From JAJDAT01 sp964344185 (GTDB lineage Bacteria > Nitrospinota > Nitrospinia > Nitrospinales > JAJDAT01), in the NCBI GenBank assembly GCA_964344185.1, contig CAYFMN010000015.1, forward strand, positions 1 to 64,000: a stretch of 64,000 bases of DNA, given 5' to 3'. Shown piece after piece: positions 52,202 to 61,332 of the stretch. A program made the translations under genes and the position numbers. The notes under the pieces are model-generated. The model was not told the origin of the DNA. It worked only from the letters and a program-made list of their open reading frames with translations, and searched no databases. How positions within the stretch are numbered: position 1 is the first letter of the stretch; each line of letters starts with the position of its first letter.

Positions 52202-52831
52202 ATGGCTGTTAAAGCGTTAATCCCATTCGACGAGATTGCTTCCAGTCATCCGATGTTTTCCCATTTGGACGCAACTCCTGACTGGAACCAAATATTTCCT
52301 AATAACTACCCAATAAAACTGGAAATAGGCTTTGGTAACGGTAGTTTTATTATAGATATGGCAATGAAAGAGCCCAAAACAAATTTTGTGGGCGTTGAAA
52401 TGTACCATAAAGGAATCCGCAAGACGATTACGCGTGCGGAAAAACGGCTTATTGAAAACATCCATGTTGTTTATGGCGACGCTAGAAAGAGAACCCAAAG
52501 TATTTTTAGTGACGAAACGCTGGAAGCAATATATATTAACTTTCCAGATCCATGGCCCAAAAAACGACATGTCAAAAGACGTCTTATCACCGCAAATTTC
52601 GTTGAAATTTTATCGAATATGCTGGTTCCATCAGGAGAACTTAGAATTGCAACCGACTGCGAAACATACGCTCGAGATATGTTAACGTTTCTTGAAAACT
52701 CTTCGCTGAGAAATAAAGCTGGCTCTTTTGAATTTACCAATTCTCGGGAAGATATTCCACAATCGAAATATGAGAAAAATTATATCAAACAGGGTAAAAA
52801 AATATATTATTTAGACTACATTAAAAGCTAA
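52202..52831 (+). CDS. trmB: tRNA (guanine-N7)-methyltransferase
   Basis: The 209-residue SAM-dependent enzyme methylates G46 of tRNA at N7. Motifs are LEIGFGNGSFIIDMA (SAM binding, about residues 40-54), NFVGVEMYHKGIRKTI, INFPDPWPKKRHVKRRL (catalytic region, about 117-133) and TDCETYARDML. Its start is five bases after greA. The lpxC-fusion gene follows 62 bp downstream on the same strand. Confidence 0.96.
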   Translation: MAVKALIPFDEIASSHPMFSHLDATPDWNQIFPNNYPIKLEIGFGNGSFIIDMAMKEPKTNFVGVEMYHKGIRKTITRAEKRLIENIHVVYGDARKRTQSIFSDETLEAIYINFPDPWPKKRHVKRRLITANFVEILSNMLVPSGELRIATDCETYARDMLTFLENSSLRNKAGSFEFTNSREDIPQSKYEKNYIKQGKKIYYLDYIKS

Positions 52832-52893
52832 AATAGCTTAAGTAAAGATGCTCTTTAAATACAATAGAACATAACGATTTTTAGGAGGCCTCC

Positions 52894-54924
52894 TTGCCCA
52901 AAGAACGCATTCTAGTCGTCGACGACGAAAAAAATATCGTAAGCTCCCTTTCTGGAATTCTGTCCGACGAAGGTTATGATGTCTCATCCGCTGAAGATGG
53001 ATTAGAAGCTCTGGAACGAATTCAAAACGACCCCCCTGATTTAGTTTTATTAGATATCTGGATTCCCGGAATGGATGGTATCGAAGTATTGAGAACTATC
53101 AAAACTTACCAAAAGGAATTGCCGGTTCTTATTATGTCGGGGCATGCTTCAATAGATACCGCTGTACGAGCGACAAAATTGGGCGCCATCGATTTTGTCG
53201 AAAAACCGTTTTCGTTAGATCAAATTACCCAAGCTGTCGCTAATGGACTTAAAGAGGGTAAAGGAATTACAAAGCAAAACGGCGTCGATTTTACGGATAA
53301 AATGGACAGGATACTCCGTTTTCAGATGATGATTGACGTGAAAAAGGGAGTTAAAAACGCTTCTAAAAATTCTCGTCCGGTACTATTAGTAGGCGAAAAA
53401 GGCACAGGAAAAGAATTAGTCGCACAAGCAATACATAGGCAAAGCAAACAAAATGATAGACCATTTATCAAACTAAATTGCGCTGTTAGACGCATGCAAG
53501 ATATCCAGGCGCAACTATTTTGCTCGGCTAAAAAAAATGGAGATTCATCTCAAAATACCTCTGGAGCAAAAGAAAAAGCTGTTTTTTTAAGTAACATCGA
53601 ATCGCTATCTAAGGGACTTCAGGAAAAACTATCCCTCGCTTTAAGAAATGAAACCGTAAAAAAGAACGAAACAGTTTTAGATTTTTTGCCCATCCGAGTG
53701 TTTGCTTCCTCATCTAAAAACCTTGAAACGCTTGCCAAAAAAGGTCAATTAAATAAAGATCTTTACGACATTTTCGCTAAAGATACTATTCAAATTCCAC
53801 CGCTTCGAGAGCATTCCGAAGCTATTCCTGAACTGATTGAAAATTATTTTGAATCTTGGGAAAAGAATGGAACTCCAAAACCAACGATCAAAGAAGACGC
53901 TATAAAAACTCTCTGCGAATATGATTGGCCTGGCAATATCAAAGAGTTAAAAGAAGTTTTAGAACAAATCTGGCTGCCTGGCACCGGAAATAAAGAAATA
54001 AATCTTCAAGATTTGCCTTCTTATATTCGACTTTCGAATTCTCCAAATTTAGAGGATAAATCCACAACAAAACCAAAAAGTGGAAAGAAAAAATCACTCC
54101 ACCAGCGAACCCTTAAAAGAAGCGTTGTCTTGTGTGGAAGCGGACTTCACTCAGGAATCAAGACGGGGTTAATATTACAACCTCTTCCGGCTGGCAGCGG
54201 CATTGTATTTGGAGATATAACTACTGGGGAAACAATTCAAGCAAAACTAAATAATGTCCAGTCTACTAATTATTCCACCTGCCTGCGAAAGGGACTTGTC
54301 TCTATAGCCACTATCGAACACATTATGGCTGTTCTCCATATGTATCGCATAACCAATCTATTGATAAAAATTGGAGACGAAGCTCCAGTAATGGATGGCT
54401 CCGCTAAAGACTTTTGCCAACTAATAGAAGATGGCGGATTTGAAGATCAAGATGATTTCTACGAAGAGCTAGTAGTTGATAAAACATATACTTTTGGAAC
54501 GCCAGACAGCGGCAAACCTTATATATCTATAGAACCTTTCGATACATTTAGCGCAAGCTATCATATGGAATACCCAGAACCAATAGGAACTCAAGATTAC
54601 ACTTATGAATTTTTTGGTTCAGAGAGCTTCAAAGAGGAAATAGCTCCAGCCAGAACTTTTGGTTTTTTGGAAGACGTCGCTCAATTAACTAAGATGGGGT
54701 TTGCTTGCGGTGGAAAATTAGACAACTTTATCTTACTTGGCGATAAAAAGGTGCTTAATACAGAGCTAAGATTTAACGATGAGTTTGTTCGTCACAAAAT
54801 CCTTGATATCATTGGCGATTTTTATCTATTGGGTAAACCCATTCGAGGAAAAATTAAAGCTTATAAATCTGGACACACTGAAAATGTTGGCTTGATGAAA
54901 CAAATTCAAGCCAATTTGTGTTAA
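52894..54924 (+). CDS. lpxC: Response regulator - degenerate sigma54 AAA domain - LpxC deacetylase fusion
   Basis: The 676-residue protein starts at TTG 52894 after TAGGAGG (52882-52888). Residues 1-120 are a receiver (DD at 10-11, Asp54 in LLDIWIPGMDG, Ser82, Lys104). Residues about 135-385 are a sigma54-type AAA+ domain: Walker A GEKGTGKE (167-174) is kept, but the GAFTGA loop is missing and the Walker B DE is replaced (VFLSNIE, 230-236); DWPGNIKEL remains. Instead of an HTH there is an LpxC domain (405-676) with the RTLKRSVVLCGSGLHSG start, catalytic Glu475 and zinc ligands His476, His634, Asp638, and His661 (SGHTE). LpxC commits UDP-acyl-GlcNAc to lipid A, so control by phosphorylation of the receiver is suggested. 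This is the only lpxC seen in the window. No cognate kinase is adjacent. Confidence 0.9.
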   Translation: MPKERILVVDDEKNIVSSLSGILSDEGYDVSSAEDGLEALERIQNDPPDLVLLDIWIPGMDGIEVLRTIKTYQKELPVLIMSGHASIDTAVRATKLGAIDFVEKPFSLDQITQAVANGLKEGKGITKQNGVDFTDKMDRILRFQMMIDVKKGVKNASKNSRPVLLVGEKGTGKELVAQAIHRQSKQNDRPFIKLNCAVRRMQDIQAQLFCSAKKNGDSSQNTSGAKEKAVFLSNIESLSKGLQEKLSLALRNETVKKNETVLDFLPIRVFASSSKNLETLAKKGQLNKDLYDIFAKDTIQIPPLREHSEAIPELIENYFESWEKNGTPKPTIKEDAIKTLCEYDWPGNIKELKEVLEQIWLPGTGNKEINLQDLPSYIRLSNSPNLEDKSTTKPKSGKKKSLHQRTLKRSVVLCGSGLHSGIKTGLILQPLPAGSGIVFGDITTGETIQAKLNNVQSTNYSTCLRKGLVSIATIEHIMAVLHMYRITNLLIKIGDEAPVMDGSAKDFCQLIEDGGFEDQDDFYEELVVDKTYTFGTPDSGKPYISIEPFDTFSASYHMEYPEPIGTQDYTYEFFGSESFKEEIAPARTFGFLEDVAQLTKMGFACGGKLDNFILLGDKKVLNTELRFNDEFVRHKILDIIGDFYLLGKPIRGKIKAYKSGHTENVGLMKQIQANLC

Positions 54925-55289
54925 GCGTTCTAAAACTGCTTCTATCATCCTCCTTATTTAGAATACTAGAATACAAGCGTAAACCTTGTCTTTGATCCGT
55001 TATTTTTCATATCCTAATAAACTTGGGACTTCATATGAAATACGGTAGAAAATACTTTCACCCCAAATCAAAATTAAAGACTTTTCCTATCTCGATATAG
55101 AATAAGGCTAAAGTGAACTCAATCAATCAATGGCCATTTTAAAAAAGTATTTTATTGATCTACTTAAAGCTAACAGCTAGGATAAATCTAGTGTATATGT
55201 AGCTCTAGAATATTTTACCCTCGGTTTTATTTTCAATATCCATAATCCAATTATAAACCACCAATCATACACAAAGGGTCTATCTACAA
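54925..55289. other. Intergenic region upstream of the TonB receptor
   Basis: The gap has no gene I can support and no copy of the dispersed repeats. It is AT-rich, with a candidate promoter at 55155-55183 and about 100 nt of leader. A 16-codon frame near 55130 has no ribosome site. Confidence 0.4.
55155..55183 (+). promoter_or_regulatory. Candidate promoter of the TonB receptor gene
   Basis: TTGATC at 55155-55160 and TAGGAT at 55178-55183 are separated by 17 bp. The -35 box is close to consensus and the -10 box is weaker. It is the best pair in the gap. Confidence 0.35.
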
Positions 55290-57320
55290 ATGAGTTTTAA
55301 CGAAAAAAAATTTAGACATATTTTTTTGTTTTGGTTTGCATGGACACTAACAATCAGTGCCTCTCTCGCTTACGGTAAAAACGAACTTGAACTAAAAATC
55401 CTAAAAGAACTTTCGTTAAACGAACTATTAGATATTAAAGTTACTTCCGTCGCTAAAAAGGAGCAGCGACTTTTTAAATCCGCTTCGGCGATTTATGTAA
55501 TAACAAACGAAGACATTCGTCGTTCTGGTCACACGACTATTGCGGAAGCCTTAAGAATGGCTCCAGGAATGCAAGTGGCCCACTTGGATTCAAATACTTG
55601 GGCTATTACATCACGCGGTCTAAACTCACGGTTCGCAAGTAAACTTTTGGTAATGGTAGATGGCAGATCTGTTTACTCTCAAGTTTTTTCAGGAGTTTAC
55701 TGGGATGAAGTGGATGTTGCGCTTGAAGACATAGATAGAATTGAAGTCATTAGGGGGCCAGGAGGGACAATATGGGGAGCTAACGCGGTAAACGGGGTAA
55801 TAAATATCATTACTAAAAATGCCAAGGACACACAGGGTGGATTCATCAACGCTGGCGGAGGCGATCAAGAACAGGGCTTCGGAACGTTCCGTTATGGAGA
55901 AAAAATAGATCAAAATAAAAGCATTAGAGTTTATGGAAAATATTATGAAAGAGACAAGTTTGGGGAAAGATTAGGAAATACGCCCGCCGATGCTTGGAAA
56001 GCTTTTCGTGGCGGCTTTAGAATGGATTGGGAAGTTTCTGAAAAAAGCTCCTTAACTTTCCAAGGCGATTATTACAATGGGGAATCTGGAGAAAAAGCAG
56101 ACAACAATGTCGTATCTTTTGCATTTCCCGGAACTGCAAGCTTTGATCGCAATGTACAAATAGATGGCGGTAATTTCCTAGCGCGTTGGAAAAAAATAAA
56201 TTCTGAAAACTCGGATATGGAGCTTCAATTTTATTTTAACCGACAAAAGCGCGACGGAAGCCCTTTAACTGAAATCCTATTAGATACTTATGACGCAGAC
56301 TTTCAACATCGATTTCAATTAGACCAACGACATGAAATCACCTGGGGCCTGGGTCAACGTTTTATTAGAGATTCCTTTGCCAGCAGTCTTTCATTACAAT
56401 TTGACACAACCAGCCGCTGGAACTACCGTTTTGGAACCTTTATCCAGGACGAGATTACCCTAATTCCTGATAGCCTTATAATGATCTTGGGATCCAAGTT
56501 CTCGCAAAATAATTACACAGGGTTTGAGATTCAACCCAGCGGAAGACTTCTATGGACTCCTAATGATCGTCATACAGTTTGGGGAGCTGTTTCCCGCGCA
56601 GTTAGAACCCCCTCTCGAGCTGAAGACTCAATTAGAGCGAATGGAAACGTCTTGCCCGGTCCAGCAGTGGTTTCATTTCTTGGAAGCCAAAACTATGACT
56701 CTGAAGACTTATTAGCTTTTGAAACAGGTTACCGCTTTCGGCCTTCAAATCAACTATTCTTTGACTTGTCCCTGTTTTATAACTTTTATGAAAACTTAAA
56801 TTCTAGAGAGCCAATTACTCCATTTGTTGAAGCTTCACCTACTCCCACACATTCTGTTATTCCATTCATTTTAGAAAATAAAAGTTCGGGAGAAACGTAC
56901 GGCTTGGAGTTTGACGTTAAATGGAAACCTAAAAATTGGTGGCAATTAAGCGCAGGTTTTAATTGGTTAGAAGTTTCTTTAAATTTGGACCCAGGAAGCC
57001 AAGCTATATCTACATTATCTACCGAAGGAAACGATCCTGAATTTCAAGCAAACATAAGATCTCAGTTAGATCTTCCTTATAACTTTGAGTTTGATACCGC
57101 ATTCTACTACGTCGACAATTTAGAGAGGTTTAGGGTCCCTAGTTATATAAGAGCCGATTTGCGATTAGGATGGCGACCTACCAAAAACTGGGACATTAGC
57201 TTAGTGGTCCAGAACTTACAGGACTCTGAACACTTGGAATATGGAGAAGAAACTCCTCGGTTATTATCGCTAACAGAAGTACAACGTTCCGTCTACGGTA
57301 AAATCACCTGGAATTTTTAG
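55290..57320 (+). CDS. TonB-dependent outer-membrane receptor
   Basis: The 676-residue receptor has a signal peptide (about 1-29, LFWFAWTLTISASLAYG), a plug domain (SAKKEQRLFKSASAIYVITN-like start, EALRMAPGMQV, RGLNSRFASKLLVMVDGRSV, then RIEVIRGPGG and WGANAVNGVINIITK) and a 22-strand barrel ending in ITWNF. The N-terminal segment ILKELSLNELLDIKVTSVAK is the hallmark of the receptor class often found with YfiR-type periplasmic proteins. Substrate unknown. The YfiR gene follows 77 bp downstream, and the two may be functionally linked. Confidence 0.93.
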   Translation: MSFNEKKFRHIFLFWFAWTLTISASLAYGKNELELKILKELSLNELLDIKVTSVAKKEQRLFKSASAIYVITNEDIRRSGHTTIAEALRMAPGMQVAHLDSNTWAITSRGLNSRFASKLLVMVDGRSVYSQVFSGVYWDEVDVALEDIDRIEVIRGPGGTIWGANAVNGVINIITKNAKDTQGGFINAGGGDQEQGFGTFRYGEKIDQNKSIRVYGKYYERDKFGERLGNTPADAWKAFRGGFRMDWEVSEKSSLTFQGDYYNGESGEKADNNVVSFAFPGTASFDRNVQIDGGNFLARWKKINSENSDMELQFYFNRQKRDGSPLTEILLDTYDADFQHRFQLDQRHEITWGLGQRFIRDSFASSLSLQFDTTSRWNYRFGTFIQDEITLIPDSLIMILGSKFSQNNYTGFEIQPSGRLLWTPNDRHTVWGAVSRAVRTPSRAEDSIRANGNVLPGPAVVSFLGSQNYDSEDLLAFETGYRFRPSNQLFFDLSLFYNFYENLNSREPITPFVEASPTPTHSVIPFILENKSSGETYGLEFDVKWKPKNWWQLSAGFNWLEVSLNLDPGSQAISTLSTEGNDPEFQANIRSQLDLPYNFEFDTAFYYVDNLERFRVPSYIRADLRLGWRPTKNWDISLVVQNLQDSEHLEYGEETPRLLSLTEVQRSVYGKITWNF

Positions 57321-57397
57321 TGGAAAAATTCGCAATAAGCAACCCTAGATTGTTTTAAAACTGCTGATTTAGATAAAACTTTTTTATAAGAATCGTT

Positions 57398-57940
57398 TTG
57401 AATAAGATATTTATTTTTTTAATTATTTTAATTTCAATATCGCTCAATTTGTTTCCCAAAAAAACTTTTGGAGACATTCGAGAAGATAAAGTTCAAGCTG
57501 CTTTTATTTATAAATTTATACAGTTTATTGAATGGCCAGCTAATCTAAAACTAACGTCAAATAAATTCATAATTGGGGTTTTTGGGGAAACAAATATGCG
57601 TGAACTGCTAAAAACCTTTTCCGGTGAAAAAGTAAACGGACGTTTTATAGAAATACATTCTATAAAGAACTTAAGCGATATCAAAAAATGTCATATTCTT
57701 TTTATAAGTCCCTCGGAAATCGGCAACTTAAATAAGATTTTAGAGACTTCAAAAGAGTCAAGCGTTTTAACAATAAGCCGGATGAAAGACTTTGCGGACA
57801 AAGGCGGAATGATTAACTTTTTTATTAACGAAGAAAGAGTTAGGTTCGAAATCAACCCAGATTCAGCTAAAAAAGCAGGATTGAAAATTAGCTCTAAATT
57901 GCTAAAAGTTTCCAAAGTGATCCGATCTCCAAATACATAA
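57398..57940 (+). CDS. YfiR family periplasmic protein
   Basis: The 180-residue protein begins at TTG 57398. It has a signal peptide (FIFLIILISISLNLF, cleaved near KKTFG) and a YfiR (DUF4154) domain: REDKVQAAFIYKFIQFIEWP, FIIGVFGETNMRELL, CHILFISPSEIGNLNKILE and MINFFINEERVRFEINPDSA. In Pseudomonas YfiR is a periplasmic inhibitor of the diguanylate cyclase YfiN. The YfiN partner is absent here, and the gene instead follows a TonB receptor, an arrangement also seen in other bacteria. Confidence 0.88.
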   Translation: MNKIFIFLIILISISLNLFPKKTFGDIREDKVQAAFIYKFIQFIEWPANLKLTSNKFIIGVFGETNMRELLKTFSGEKVNGRFIEIHSIKNLSDIKKCHILFISPSEIGNLNKILETSKESSVLTISRMKDFADKGGMINFFINEERVRFEINPDSAKKAGLKISSKLLKVSKVIRSPNT

Positions 57941-57999
57941 AATTACTTTGCGCTTTTAAATTTGCTAATTGGAGAATACTCGGGCCAAAAACTCAATCC

Positions 58000-59058
58000 T
58001 CAAAGAAGTTGTTGCTGTTCTATAAACTTTTTCATTTCTAGAGCCAAAAGTCTGGAACCTTCTGGCGACATATGGTAGTGGTCAATATAAAGTTTTTTGG
58101 ACTCTTCTAGACTATATAATCCTTTAGTCTTTTCTAAAAAATCTAACGTGGGATAACTTGTTTCTCCAAGCCATGTTTTAAAAGCCAGCCAATTATTCTT
58201 AAAATAAAATGGCGTTGAGTCGACAACAAGCTTTGCATAATTCTTAGGGTCTTTCTTTTTCGCTTCTTCCATAAAATCGAGAATTGATTTTTTATCGTCG
58301 AAATTGCTTTGAGAAGGCCACAAAACATAAAATAACTTTGAATTATGAGATTTAGCCAAATCGTTAATTTCTGCCAATAACCGCATAATCAGCTCTTTAA
58401 TTTGCGCTGGAGGAATATTCTCGATTGAACAATATTTTTCCCTTAATTTAGCAAATGGATTTTTCTGTAAAAACCAAGAAGTCGAAAATAGGTTAGGGCA
58501 AGAAAAACGGGAAATTCTTGGCTCAACCGTCTTCAGCTTACCGTTTTCAATTTTAAATAATGGCTTTGAATATCCATAACTAACATTTGACTGTGTATTC
58601 CTAATGTCGTTACCAGTACAAATAACTACCCCAACCAATTTCGGCCTCAGTTCTCCAATGAACTTTTTTAACCGAAGATAATATTGACCAATCCCATAAC
58701 CTCCTACGCCTAAATTCAAGACCTGAAAATCTGGCAGCTTTTGATCTAAATAATAAGTGGCAGTTTCGTTATCCTGGACACCCAGCCCATAAATTATAGA
58801 ATCACCTACAATAAGGATTTTTCCCTTGGCAGGGTCGGCTTCTTCCCCTCTTAATCCATCTGAGTTAGTTGTATAGGTAATTTTTTTTTTGACGATAACT
58901 TTACTAGGAAAATTAGACCAACCAAGCTCTTCATCGTACATTTTCATACGATCGGCGTCTCGCGTTATGTAGTTAAAACCTTCAATTATTCCTATCAACA
59001 CAATTAAAAACGCGGGAGTAATCAAAACCATAATCAAATATTTTAATGAGGATTTCAT
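58000..59058 (-). CDS. Membrane-anchored SGNH/GDSL hydrolase
   Basis: The 352-residue protein has an N-terminal TM helix (YLIMVLITPAFLIVLIGIIE) and a periplasmic SGNH fold with block I KILIVGDSIIYGLGVQ (nucleophile Ser), block II NLGVGGYGIGQYYLRL, block III VVICTGNDIRN and block V IDHYHMSPEGSRLLA (Asp and His of the triad). It would hydrolyse an ester, for instance O-acetyl groups of cell-wall or surface glycans; the substrate is inferred only by class. It converges on the yfiR gene. A 515-bp gap lies upstream. Confidence 0.87.
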   Translation of the reverse strand: MKSSLKYLIMVLITPAFLIVLIGIIEGFNYITRDADRMKMYDEELGWSNFPSKVIVKKKITYTTNSDGLRGEEADPAKGKILIVGDSIIYGLGVQDNETATYYLDQKLPDFQVLNLGVGGYGIGQYYLRLKKFIGELRPKLVGVVICTGNDIRNTQSNVSYGYSKPLFKIENGKLKTVEPRISRFSCPNLFSTSWFLQKNPFAKLREKYCSIENIPPAQIKELIMRLLAEINDLAKSHNSKLFYVLWPSQSNFDDKKSILDFMEEAKKKDPKNYAKLVVDSTPFYFKNNWLAFKTWLGETSYPTLDFLEKTKGLYSLEESKKLYIDHYHMSPEGSRLLALEMKKFIEQQQLL

Positions 59059-59573
59059 AATTTAGGGAGGGAATGGCCTAATGCGAAAAGGGTCAAAATA
59101 TAAGTTTTTATTAGAAAAACTATATTAATAAAGTATCTTAAATTATTTTGTACATATTTAGGAAGGTAATACAAACTTTGTTTATACTATATAAAATACA
59201 GTTTATTCGCAAGGCTAAAGGCCACAATGCCGTCATTCAACTGGGTTAGGATATCTGAACATTCAATTGAAACTAATTAGTAAGAAACTCTTTAATAGAT
59301 AATGGTTCTTGAGATTTCTACCTGTTTTTGGTACTTTCATTAGGGTTAAAAATAAAAGCATCTACATAATTCGCCAATCGCTCCCTCACTTCGCACAAAT
59401 TAAAAATTCTAAATCAATTTTAAACAAACGTTATAAAATTCTACCGTCTAAAGTTATCTTAAAGTTGTATTCAGAACAAAAATTTTTAACTTAAAAAACC
59501 AAAAAATGAGTTACGCACAAATATTTAGCTAATAATTAAGAAATAAATATATGCTGGACGGATAAATTCCAAT
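59059..59573. other. Intergenic region, no gene supported
   Basis: This AT-rich gap lies between divergent genes, the SGNH hydrolase (minus) and the TPR lipoprotein (plus). A 61-codon frame at 59309-59494 has no ribosome site or recognisable protein character and is not annotated. A stretch around 59210-59270 (AAGGCTAAAGGCCACAATGC, CCGTCATTCAAC) resembles a decayed piece of a dispersed repeat. Confidence 0.4.
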
Positions 59574-60149
59574 ATGAAAACTTGGACTATTATTTTTAAC
59601 CTAACTAAAGGAAAATTTTTTTATCCTTTTTTCCTTTTACCTTTTTTTCTGTGGAACTGTGGATCTTCCGATCAAAAAGTTTCTTCATCCCCCCCTGCAG
59701 CTTCCCAAAAAACAAATCTCCTCCCATATCATTTTATTTTAGGAAACGAACTATTTAGTTTCCAATCTTTCGATAAAGCAATTGAAGAATATGAAAAAGT
59801 ATTAGAATTAGACCCTAATTATTCGCCTGCCGTCCAAAGCTTGGCAAATTCGTATTTAAAATTAAAAAACCACAAACAAGCTATAAAGCACTGGAAAAAG
59901 CTATTAACTTTAGTAAAGGACGAAAAGCAAAAAACAGACATTTATTTTAATCTAGGTATTGCTTCTTTTGAGAATAAAGAAAAGGAGAGCGCCTTATTTT
60001 ACACGTTTAAAGCGTTACAACTATCTATACAATACGGAAACCTTAAAATTAATTTTTATGCTAAAGATAATTTAAAAGCCTTTAAGGGATTCTATAATCT
60101 AACCGACGCCGAGATTATCGATATTGTTAAAAGTTTTAAAGAAACTTGA
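59574..60149 (+). CDS. TPR lipoprotein
   Basis: The 191-residue protein has a hydrophobic start and a lipobox (FLLPFFLWNCGS, Cys at about 29), a Ser/Pro linker and three TPR-like repeats (SFDKAIEEYEKVLELDPNYS; AVQSLANSYLKLKNHKQAIK; DIYFNLGIASFENKEKESAL). It is probably a lipid-anchored envelope scaffold for protein-protein contacts. It is followed by a convergent phosphoesterase gene after 47 bp. The function is otherwise unknown. Confidence 0.78.
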   Translation: MKTWTIIFNLTKGKFFYPFFLLPFFLWNCGSSDQKVSSSPPAASQKTNLLPYHFILGNELFSFQSFDKAIEEYEKVLELDPNYSPAVQSLANSYLKLKNHKQAIKHWKKLLTLVKDEKQKTDIYFNLGIASFENKEKESALFYTFKALQLSIQYGNLKINFYAKDNLKAFKGFYNLTDAEIIDIVKSFKET

Positions 60150-60196
60150 TGTAGAACGCTCAGAGGAAGTAAGGGGAAGTTATTAAGTTATAAAAC

Positions 60197-61291
60197 TTAA
60201 GGAGCAGGAGACCTATCTAATTTCAAAAACTCCCCTTTATTTAAATCTATTAAAAACTGGTTTTCCCAATCTGTTCGAAAATGATCTAAAAGCGGAGAAT
60301 ATGTTTTAACCCTTACGGTTTTCTTTTTGGGATCAAATTTCATCAATCGTAAGTAGCCATTCCCCCCATTTTCTTCCCATTGATAATTAGCCCCAACTTG
60401 AAAAACAGGGTTCCCATGGTCTCCTTTACTTATAAGTTTTCCAGGCCCTTTGGAATGACCGCTAAATACGAATAATATATTTTTGTGTTTTTTAGCGAGT
60501 CTTTCCCAAATAACATCTCCTCCATTCGCCCAACCTTCTTTTGTCGAATACCCGTAATCTTTCTCTTGGTAAGGAACTTCTTTCATCTTTGGAGAATATT
60601 TAAGTCCTGCTTTTAAACGCTTCGGGCCTTTTGCCATATAAGCATGAGTTACAATAATAGCCCTCTTTTCAGGGAATTTTTTGACAATCTCATTTGCCCA
60701 ATCCAAAACCTTATCTCTAGGACCATATTCCAAAGCCAATATTATGTATTCGACGCCTGCAAATTTAAAAAAATAATATGCATTTTCAATTTTTCCTTTT
60801 TGGTACACGCCGCCAAACCAAGGAAACTTATTAAAACGTTCTTCAGGAATTGTTTTATTAAAAAGCTGATATGATTCCGTATAAGTTGAAGTTCCTGGGT
60901 CTACCAACTCTGCAATATCATGATTTCCCGCAGTTAAAACCAACGGCACTAAATCGTCTAAATAACTAAGGCTATTTAATGCATCATTCCAAAGACTATC
61001 AACGGAAATATCGACTATATCTCCGACATGAAGCGTCAGCACAATATTTTCATCAATAATATGGTCCGCTATCCACTGGGTTTGAGAATCAAATATATGA
61101 GCTCGCGCAATGCCAGAAAAATTTTTATATTTTTGAGTGTCAGGTAATAACGCTATTGTAAAAGGTCTCTTATCATTTTGAAAAGAAGACACCGCAAAAG
61201 AAGAAGGCTCTAAGAACAAAAACAAAACCAATAAAAAAATAATAGATACAATAATATTCTTCTTAAATCTTTCAAATGATCGACAAATCAT
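60197..61291 (-). CDS. Exported calcineurin-like metallophosphoesterase
   Basis: The 364-residue protein has an N-terminal hydrophobic segment (NIIVSIIFLLVLFLFLEPSS) and then a metallophosphoesterase domain: TIALLPDTQKY (Gln replaces the usual His of DxH), TLHVGDIVD, LTAGNHDIAE, IVTHAYM and VFSGHSKGPGK. The DTQ variant is common in a subfamily of secreted phosphoesterases. The natural substrate is unknown. It ends 42 bp downstream of the MORN-repeat gene on the same strand. Confidence 0.85.
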   Translation of the reverse strand: MICRSFERFKKNIIVSIIFLLVLFLFLEPSSFAVSSFQNDKRPFTIALLPDTQKYKNFSGIARAHIFDSQTQWIADHIIDENIVLTLHVGDIVDISVDSLWNDALNSLSYLDDLVPLVLTAGNHDIAELVDPGTSTYTESYQLFNKTIPEERFNKFPWFGGVYQKGKIENAYYFFKFAGVEYIILALEYGPRDKVLDWANEIVKKFPEKRAIIVTHAYMAKGPKRLKAGLKYSPKMKEVPYQEKDYGYSTKEGWANGGDVIWERLAKKHKNILFVFSGHSKGPGKLISKGDHGNPVFQVGANYQWEENGGNGYLRLMKFDPKKKTVRVKTYSPLLDHFRTDWENQFLIDLNKGEFLKLDRSPAP

Positions 61292-61332
61292 AAAGATTTT
61301 CCCATTAATTCGACAAATTACTCACTTATTTT

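Noticed and set aside
59309..59494. 61-codon plus-strand frame in the gap before the TPR lipoprotein.
   Set aside because: It has no ribosome site, no domain-like or signal-peptide pattern, and composition typical of AT-rich non-coding DNA.
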